A stretch of DNA of 64,000 bases from the NCBI GenBank assembly GCA_019419895.1, contig JAHZIE010000002.1, forward strand, positions 29,526 through 93,525, in the 5' to 3' direction. This document shows, piece after piece, positions 58,626 through 64,000 of the stretch. The translations under genes were made by a program, and so were the position numbers. The stretch is from Clostridiales bacterium (lineage in GTDB: Bacteria > Bacillota > Clostridia > Oscillospirales > Acutalibacteraceae). The stretch's first letter is position 1. Each line of letters begins with the position of its first letter. The notes under the pieces are model-generated. The model did no database searches and had not been told where the DNA came from. It saw only the letters and a list, made by a program, of their open reading frames with translations.

Positions 58626-59240
58626 TCAGGGTGCCTTTTCACACCGCTTTTTCACCGTGTCCTCCATTCCGGACGCGGTACACAGGACGGTGGGCAGGGT
58701 CGAGGTGAGGATAATGGAGATATATTGCACAGTCCTTTCCCGGTTCCGGACAGAACGGTCGGTAATCCATTCCAGCAGCATCCCTGCGATGGCCTGGGTG
58801 TAGAACTGACTTAAAAATGCTTTGAAATCCTCCGGAACAGCCAGCCCCTGAATTTTTTCCGTTTGATCGATAATGGAACGGGTGATGCCAATACAGTCGG
58901 AATAAAAAAACCGCTGAAGTTCGTCGCGGCCCATGGAATGATAGATATTATTGAGCAGGGCGTCATTTTTTTCCACATAGTCCATAACAAAGAGGATAGC
59001 CTCCTCATACTCGGCAATGAGATCGAATTGTTTAACAACCTCAATCGCTTCCTGTTCCAGCATCCATTTGAGCAGGGCATAAACATCCTCAAAGTGATAA
59101 TAAAAGGTATTGCGGTTAAAGCCACTGACAGAGATTATCTCCCTGACGGTAATTTTAGAAAACGGCTTTTCGCTGGCTAGCTTTTTTAAAGCGGCGGCCA
59201 ACGCCTTTTTGGTCTGCATGCTTGAAATTTCATGCTTCAT
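58626..59240 (-). CDS. TetR-family transcriptional regulator
   Basis: A 204-residue regulator with an N-terminal TetR helix-turn-helix (KKLASEKPFSKITVREIISV, then SGFNRNTFYYHFEDVYALLK) and an all-helical ligand domain (residues 60-204). The ATG at 59240 follows GAAGGA; the frame is open to 59327 but that extension covers the promoter. It is divergent from the MMPL transporter unit and a 12-bp palindrome overlaps its own promoter, so autoregulation and control of the transporter are likely (inference). Confidence 0.92.
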   Translation of the reverse strand: MKHEISSMQTKKALAAALKKLASEKPFSKITVREIISVSGFNRNTFYYHFEDVYALLKWMLEQEAIEVVKQFDLIAEYEEAILFVMDYVEKNDALLNNIYHSMGRDELQRFFYSDCIGITRSIIDQTEKIQGLAVPEDFKAFLSQFYTQAIAGMLLEWITDRSVRNRERTVQYISIILTSTLPTVLCTASGMEDTVKKRCEKAP

Positions 59241-59268
59241 TGTTTTTCCTTCACCGTCCTTCAGTTTT

Positions 59269-59296
59269 ATTATACAATTGTATGGCAAAAAGGCAA
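59269..59296 (-). promoter_or_regulatory. TetR gene promoter with overlapping palindromic operator
   Basis: Minus strand TTGCCT (59291-59296), 16-base spacer, TATAAT (59269-59274). The perfect palindrome ATACAATTGTAT (59272-59283) overlaps the -10 and is a good operator candidate for the TetR protein. Confidence 0.65.
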
Positions 59297-59417
59297 GGGC
59301 TTGCCCCTGTTTCATCCAATTGGGCACGGATAATAGGATTTCCCGGAAATTTGTTGGTCAATTTCAGGAACCTGTCTAAAAATTCGTCAAAGAGAGGAGA
59401 ATTGTCTATTTTCTCCT

Positions 59418-59437
59418 GGGAGGCGTCTCCCTATAAT
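59418..59437 (+). promoter_or_regulatory. Probable promoter of the MMPL unit with inverted repeat
   Basis: TATAAT (59432-59437) preceded immediately by GGGAG-GCGT-CTCCC (59418-59431). The -35 is poor. The inverted repeat abuts the -10 and may be a regulator site. Confidence 0.4.
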
Positions 59438-59472
59438 GGAAGGAGCGAAAAGGGGAAGGGAGTGCTTCTTTT

Positions 59473-59790
59473 ATGCCGGACTATCAATATGACGTCCTTT
59501 TGGAAACTCTTTTGGGAGAACGGCGCGGCGCCATGAAGCTCCATGTCCGCCATAGAAGGGTGGACGGTTATTTAAAGCTTTTTGGCCATACGGAGCCGGT
59601 CAGCGGAATGGTGGGAAAGGATGGAATTTACCGTCTGAGCGGAAAATTTGTTACCCTGATGAGTGAATTTTATTATATGGCCACAGGACGGGCGGACAAA
59701 GAAAAATTAGATCTCACAATTTATGGGGGGCGCGCGGTGTTCCGGATGACAGGAACCGCCCCCACTGGCTCGGAGGGCATTCATCCATGA
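59473..59790 (+). CDS. Small protein preceding the MMPL transporter
   Basis: A 105-residue soluble protein of unknown family (MPDYQYDVLLETLLGERRGA, then MKLHVRHRRVDGYLKLFGHT, then GKFVTLMSEFYYMATGRADK). It appears beta-rich and has no signal peptide, membrane helix or cysteines. The ATG follows GGAAGGGAG. Its stop overlaps the ATG of the transporter gene by 4 bases, so the two are translationally coupled and probably functionally linked. A small accessory or substrate-binding role is possible. Confidence 0.75.
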   Translation: MPDYQYDVLLETLLGERRGAMKLHVRHRRVDGYLKLFGHTEPVSGMVGKDGIYRLSGKFVTLMSEFYYMATGRADKEKLDLTIYGGRAVFRMTGTAPTGSEGIHP

Positions 59791-61874
59791 AAAAATATTA
59801 TCAGGTCATTGTTAATCATCCCAAAAAAATAATGCTCAGTTTTATTATCCTGGCGGCGGCAGGAATTTTTTTGAGCCGTATGGTGTCCGTCAATTATGAT
59901 ATCAAGGATTACCTTCCGGAGGAAACGCCTTCCACCGCCGCGCTGGACGTTATGGGGCGGGAGTTTGACGAGGGGATTCCCAACGCCCGTGTTATGGTGA
60001 AGGATGTAACCGTGCCTCAGGCGCTGGAATATAAAGAAAAGCTCCTTGCGTGCGGCGGAGTGTCGGCGGTCACATGGCTGGACGATGCGGCCAATATCCT
60101 TCAGCCCCTGGAAACCTTGGATGCGGATACAGTCGAAACCTATTATAAGGATGGAAATGCGCTGTTTACCGTGACGATTGAAGAAGATAAGCTGATAGGA
60201 ACGGTGGAAGCTATCCAGGACTTAATCGGAGAGGAAAACTGCATCAGCGGCGACGCGGCCTCCACCGCCATTGCGACAACCAGTACGGTGAAGGAGGTTG
60301 CCCTGATCTCCGTGATTGCCGTCATATTTGTCTTTGCCGTTCTGATCCTGACCACTGCCTCCTGGGTGGAACCAGTGATTGTCCTGATCGGCCTGGGAAT
60401 CGCCATTCTCATCAATAATGGCAGCAACTTGATTTTTGGGGAAATCTCCTTTGTGACAAATGCGGCGGGAAGCATTCTTCAGCTGGCTGTTTCCCTGGAC
60501 TATTCTGTATTCCTGATACACCGGTATGAGGAATGTCTGAAGGAAACGCCGGAACCCAAGGAGGCTATGGTAAACGCCCTGTGCAGATCCACCAGCTCCA
60601 TTCTTTCCAGCGGCCTGACCACGGTGATCGGTTTTCTTGCCCTGGTTTTCATGCGATTCCTGATTGGCCCGGATTTGGGCCTCGCCCTGGCCAAAGGGGT
60701 GGCAATCAGCCTGATCACTGTTTTTATCTTTATGCCGGCGCTGATCCTTTCTATGCGCCAATGGATGATCAAAACCCGTCACCGCAGATTTTTGCCCAGC
60801 TTTCAAAAATTCGGCAGGGCGGTCAGCCATGTGATGATTCCTATGGCCTGCGTTTTCGCGGTGCTCATTGTACCCGGCTATCTGGCGTCCAATTCCAATT
60901 CCTTCTATTACTGGGCCTCCTATATTTTCGGGGAAAATACCAAGCTTGGACAGGATACCGCCGCGATTGAGGACATCTTTGGAAAAAATGACACCTATGT
61001 GGCCCTTGTGCCAAAGGGGAACGCCTCCGCGGAAAGGGAGCTGTCAGACGCCCTGCATGCCATTCCCCAGGTGAAGAGCATTATTTCCTATGTGGACACC
61101 GTAGGGGCGGAGATCCCGGAAGAATATTTGGATCAGGATACCCTTTCCCAGCTGGTTTCAGACAATTACAGCCGCATGGTGATCACAGTGGATGCGGACT
61201 ATGAAGGAGAGGAAACCTTCAATCTGGTAAAAAGCATGAGGGAAACCATCGGCCGTTATTATCCCGGCGCCTATTACCTCGCCGGCAATGGGGTGAGCAC
61301 CTATGATTTGATGGATACGATTACGGCGGATATGCTCAAGGTCAATCTCATTGCCATCGGCGCGGTTTTCCTTGTCCTTCTGTTCACCATGAAATCCATC
61401 ACGCTGCCTGTTATTTTGGTGCTCGGTATTGAGACGGCCATCTGGATCAATATGGCTGTTCCGTATTTTTCCGGTTCGACGGTATTTTATATTTCTTATC
61501 TGATTATCAGCTCCATTCAGCTGGGAGCGACGGTGGACTACGCTATTCTGTTCACCGACAGGTATATGGAATTCCGGCGCGGCATGGATAAGAAACGGGC
61601 GGTTGTGGAAACCGTCTCGGCAGTTACCGTCTCGGTGCTGACCTCCGGTTCTGTGATGGCGGTGGTGGGCTTCCTGCTGGGATATATTTCTACCCATGGA
61701 ATCATTTCCCAGCTGGGCATGCTGCTGGGCAGGGGAAGTCTTCTTTCTCTTGGCGTCGTCCTGTTTGTCCTGCCTGGGCTTTTGTACCTGCTTGACGGGC
61801 TTATTCGCCATACGACTCTAAAAACCAGTTTTTATCACAAACCAAAGGAGAAAGTGAATCATGAACATCATTAA
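59787..61874 (+). CDS. MMPL/RND-family transporter
   Basis: A 695-residue transporter with the MMPL layout: N-terminal helix (IMLSFIILAAAGIFLSRMVS), an extracytoplasmic domain, five membrane helices, a middle helix, a second extracytoplasmic domain (residues about 375-520) and five to six C-terminal helices. Each helical bundle contains a proton-relay-like acidic segment (LAVSLDYSVFLIHRYEE and LGATVDYAILFTDRYME). Family members export lipids, glycolipids or hydrophobic drugs using the proton gradient. It overlaps both neighbours (4 bases upstream, 14 bases downstream). Confidence 0.93.
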   Translation: MKKYYQVIVNHPKKIMLSFIILAAAGIFLSRMVSVNYDIKDYLPEETPSTAALDVMGREFDEGIPNARVMVKDVTVPQALEYKEKLLACGGVSAVTWLDDAANILQPLETLDADTVETYYKDGNALFTVTIEEDKLIGTVEAIQDLIGEENCISGDAASTAIATTSTVKEVALISVIAVIFVFAVLILTTASWVEPVIVLIGLGIAILINNGSNLIFGEISFVTNAAGSILQLAVSLDYSVFLIHRYEECLKETPEPKEAMVNALCRSTSSILSSGLTTVIGFLALVFMRFLIGPDLGLALAKGVAISLITVFIFMPALILSMRQWMIKTRHRRFLPSFQKFGRAVSHVMIPMACVFAVLIVPGYLASNSNSFYYWASYIFGENTKLGQDTAAIEDIFGKNDTYVALVPKGNASAERELSDALHAIPQVKSIISYVDTVGAEIPEEYLDQDTLSQLVSDNYSRMVITVDADYEGEETFNLVKSMRETIGRYYPGAYYLAGNGVSTYDLMDTITADMLKVNLIAIGAVFLVLLFTMKSITLPVILVLGIETAIWINMAVPYFSGSTVFYISYLIISSIQLGATVDYAILFTDRYMEFRRGMDKKRAVVETVSAVTVSVLTSGSVMAVVGFLLGYISTHGIISQLGMLLGRGSLLSLGVVLFVLPGLLYLLDGLIRHTTLKTSFYHKPKEKVNHEHH

Positions 61875-63837
61875 AAAATCCCTGGCTGTCGTTCTCTCCG
61901 GCGTTCTGCTTATGGGAACGGCGGCTCCGGCGTTTGCCTGTGAAACGGACGTTTCCTCAGAGAAGGAAGAGGTTATTTATGTCAACCTTGACGCTGGAGG
62001 GGGCGTCAAGGAAGTATATGCCGTCAACATTTTCAGCGGCGGCAGCGTCACCGATTATGGAGAGTACTCTTCCGTGAAAATGCTGAATACCAGCGATCCC
62101 ATTTCTTACAGCGGGGATCGGGTTACATTTTCCACTCAGGCGGATAAGGCGTATTATCAGGGGACTTTAACGTCCACCCAAATCCCCTGGGAGATTTCAA
62201 TTAAATATTTTATGGATGGAAAGGAATATACGGCCGATGAAATCGCGGGTAAAAGCGGAAAGCTGAGGATAGAATTTTCTGTAGAGGAAAATAAGGAGTA
62301 CAGAGGGGATTTTTATCAGAATTACGCGTTGCAGGCTTCTTTTACGCTGAATACGGAACAATGTGAAAATATCTCGGCTCCGGACGCCACAGTGGCGAAT
62401 GTGGGGAAAAATAAGCAGATGACTTATACCATCCTGCCGGGAAGGGGGATCGACACGGCAATTACCGCCGACGCGGAGGAATTCATGATGGATGCCGTCT
62501 CTGTCAACGGGCTGAAGCTGAACCTGGAGGTTGAAGTGGACGACGAGAGTCTGATGGATAAGGTGAGGGAACTGATGGACGCGTCGGTTCAGCTGGACAA
62601 CGGCGCGGATTCCCTGGATCAGGGTGCCGGTGAATTAAAGGACGGCGGCGCCGAGCTCCTGGAGGGGACGGATTCCCTTCGCGGCGGTATTTCCTCCCTG
62701 GATAACGGAATCGGTACCCTTCAAGGGGGGCTGTCCTCTGTGCAGAAAGGGCTGGATAGCCTGAGCCGGCAGTCGGGAGCCCTTGTCTCCGGTTCCGGAG
62801 AGGTTCGGGAGGCCCTGAAAAAGATTCAGGAGGGAGTCGACGCGGCGTCTGTTCCGGCGGACGATCTCGCCCTTTTGACAGAATCCTCAGGAGAAATCAA
62901 GCAGGCCATTGGGCAGCTGTCCGATGGGGCGGCAACCCTTCAGGAAAACCTGGGATACGCCCAATATAAGGAATTGCTCGAAAAAAATGGACTTAATATT
63001 GATACTCTGAAGCTGGGAAATTCCCTGGCCGCCCTTCAAATAAAGCAGCAGATTCCTGAATTGGAAAAAATGGCGGAGGAATTGGCGCGGATTCCCGGCA
63101 TGGAGGAAAAGGCCGCCGAGCTCAAGGAGCAAATTGGCCAGCTGGATTTAGTGATCACCCTGCTGGAAGGCAATAATGCCGCCATCGGAGGCACAAAGGA
63201 ATATCTGGACGGCGTTTCCCAATCCCTGCCCGGACTGACGGGGGGCTTGAAAGAGCTGAAAGAAAAATATACGGTTTTTGATAACTCCATCAGCCAGCTG
63301 GTCAAGACGCTCAGTGGGATGGCCGGCAGCCTGGCGGATTTGTCGGAGGGTGTCAATGAGCTGGTGGAAAAGTATGGGGAACTGGACGATGGAATCGGCG
63401 CGTATACGGACGGTGTGGCCCAAATCGTGGCGGGATACCGTCAGGTTATAGGCGGAGTGACTGCCCTTGCCCAGGGAAGCAAGGAGCTTGCAGGCGGCTC
63501 TCAAGAGCTGTATGGGGGCGCTTCCGCCCTTTATGATGGGATTTCCTCCCTTTACGGCGGGACGCAGGAGCTGTCCGGCGGAACAGAAGAGCTTCGGGAA
63601 CAGACCGGCGGAATGGATACCCAGGTAGAGGACGAAATCGACAGTCTTCTGTCATCGCTCAGCGGCGGTGAGGAAGTAACTTCCTTTGTTTCTGATAAGA
63701 ATACCAGTGTCAGCTCAGTTCAGTTTGTCATTCAGACGGAAGCCGTGGAGATGGAGGAGGAAGCGCCTTCCGTACAGGAGCAGGAGGAAACTTTAAGCTT
63801 CTGGCAAAAGCTTTGCAGGCTTTTTGGACTGTATTGA
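61861..63837 (+). CDS. Secreted Leu-x-x-Gly heptad-repeat protein
   Basis: A 658-residue exported protein. A signal peptide covers about residues 1-26 (SLAVVLSGVLLMGTAAPAFA, with Cys next). A beta-rich domain follows to residue 230, then a long helical rod with x-x-x-Leu-x-x-Gly heptads (SLDQGAGELKDGGAELLEG near 255, and ELAGGSQELYGGASALYDG near 545). These repeats resemble those in YhgE/Pip proteins, but here there are no C-terminal membrane helices. Its ATG lies inside the transporter gene after AAAGGAG, so it probably works with the MMPL protein, for example as a periplasm-like adaptor. Specific role unknown. Confidence 0.88.
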   Translation: MNIIKKSLAVVLSGVLLMGTAAPAFACETDVSSEKEEVIYVNLDAGGGVKEVYAVNIFSGGSVTDYGEYSSVKMLNTSDPISYSGDRVTFSTQADKAYYQGTLTSTQIPWEISIKYFMDGKEYTADEIAGKSGKLRIEFSVEENKEYRGDFYQNYALQASFTLNTEQCENISAPDATVANVGKNKQMTYTILPGRGIDTAITADAEEFMMDAVSVNGLKLNLEVEVDDESLMDKVRELMDASVQLDNGADSLDQGAGELKDGGAELLEGTDSLRGGISSLDNGIGTLQGGLSSVQKGLDSLSRQSGALVSGSGEVREALKKIQEGVDAASVPADDLALLTESSGEIKQAIGQLSDGAATLQENLGYAQYKELLEKNGLNIDTLKLGNSLAALQIKQQIPELEKMAEELARIPGMEEKAAELKEQIGQLDLVITLLEGNNAAIGGTKEYLDGVSQSLPGLTGGLKELKEKYTVFDNSISQLVKTLSGMAGSLADLSEGVNELVEKYGELDDGIGAYTDGVAQIVAGYRQVIGGVTALAQGSKELAGGSQELYGGASALYDGISSLYGGTQELSGGTEELREQTGGMDTQVEDEIDSLLSSLSGGEEVTSFVSDKNTSVSSVQFVIQTEAVEMEEEAPSVQEQEETLSFWQKLCRLFGLY

Positions 63838-63910
63838 CCGGGGAAAACCAGCAGGCATAATTTTCAGGCGGCGGGGTAAGCATCCCGCCATGGTTCCGCG
63901 TAAACCGAAA

Positions 63911-63940
63911 AAGGCCCGGCGTATAAAACCGCCGGGCCTT
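63911..63940. terminator. Terminator after the heptad-repeat gene
   Basis: An 11-bp GC-rich stem (63911-63921 with 63930-63940). The T-run is on the minus-strand side, so it may primarily serve a minus-strand gene beyond the window. It lies 73 bases after the stop. Confidence 0.7.
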
Positions 63941-63967
63941 CTAAATGTAGCTTTAGCGAAAGGAATC

Positions 63968-63984
63968 CACCAGCTATGCTGGTG
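63968..63984. repeat. Small perfect hairpin at the right edge
   Basis: CACCAGC (63968-63974) and GCTGGTG (63978-63984) around a TAT loop. The size and form resemble the subterminal hairpins of IS200/IS605 elements, and the window ends just after it. Unconfirmed. Confidence 0.3.
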
Positions 63985-64000
63985 AGAATAAAAATCTTAA

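Overview
The window looks like chromosomal DNA of a moderately GC-rich, Gram-positive, spore-forming anaerobe of the class Clostridia, probably a gut Lachnospiraceae relative. This is inference from gene content: SpmA/SpmB, an AbrB regulator with a zinc tail, a LytR-CpsA-Psr protein, a YesM/YesN-type two-component system, meso-diaminopimelate dehydrogenase, EutH, and many strong Shine-Dalgarno sites with TTG starts. No rRNA, tRNA, CRISPR array, integrase or complete insertion sequence was seen.

Layout. 0-1.7 kb: phosphate transporter (PiT) and its DUF47 partner (cut by the window edge), minus strand. 2.0-5.6 kb: an amino-sugar operon of nagA, an Asp/Glu-racemase-like protein and a ROK-SIS fusion. 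6.1-9.1 kb: EutH permease with a one-polypeptide LicC-LicA-type enzyme, a likely choline or ethanolamine uptake and activation module. 9.6-20.2 kb: a Gfo/Idh oxidoreductase, a heterodimeric ABC exporter, a GH130 phosphorylase-like enzyme, a GT2 glycosyltransferase, a DUF6514-like small protein, an N-acetylhexosamine 1-kinase and an LCP protein. 20.5-22.4 kb: XRE regulator, ImmA/IrrE peptidase and exonuclease III. 23.3-27.6 kb: carB and ddh. 28-30 kb: a 45-residue small protein, HAD phosphatase and sirtuin. 30.4-35.2 kb, minus strand: 8-oxoguanine glycosylase (frameshifted), hisC, a GNAT acetyltransferase (frameshifted twice), tcdA and a beta-helix protein.

36.8-52.4 kb is almost entirely plus-strand: a MIF-like protein, GH28, a response regulator and sensor kinase, GH78, a DUF5131 protein, GH29 and GH2. 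Together they form a regulated cassette for trimming pectin-type (galacturonan, rhamnogalacturonan or fucosylated) oligosaccharides. None of the glycosidases has a visible signal peptide and no transporter is present, so they probably act in the cytoplasm on imported oligosaccharides. 52.6-58.2 kb: sfsA, an ArsR regulator, AbrB, spmAB and a DUF1846 protein. 58.6-63.8 kb: a TetR regulator divergent from a three-gene unit of a small protein, an MMPL/RND transporter and a secreted Leu-x-x-Gly heptad-repeat protein.

Non-coding signals include many TTGACA/TATAAT-type promoters and hairpin terminators. There is a run of degenerate DnaA-box-like units near 35.6 kb and perfect DnaA boxes near 54.3 and 55.9 kb. 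A cluster of three hairpins lies near 46.3 kb. Three separate one-base homopolymer contractions at 32.9-35.1 kb break two genes and may be assembly errors.
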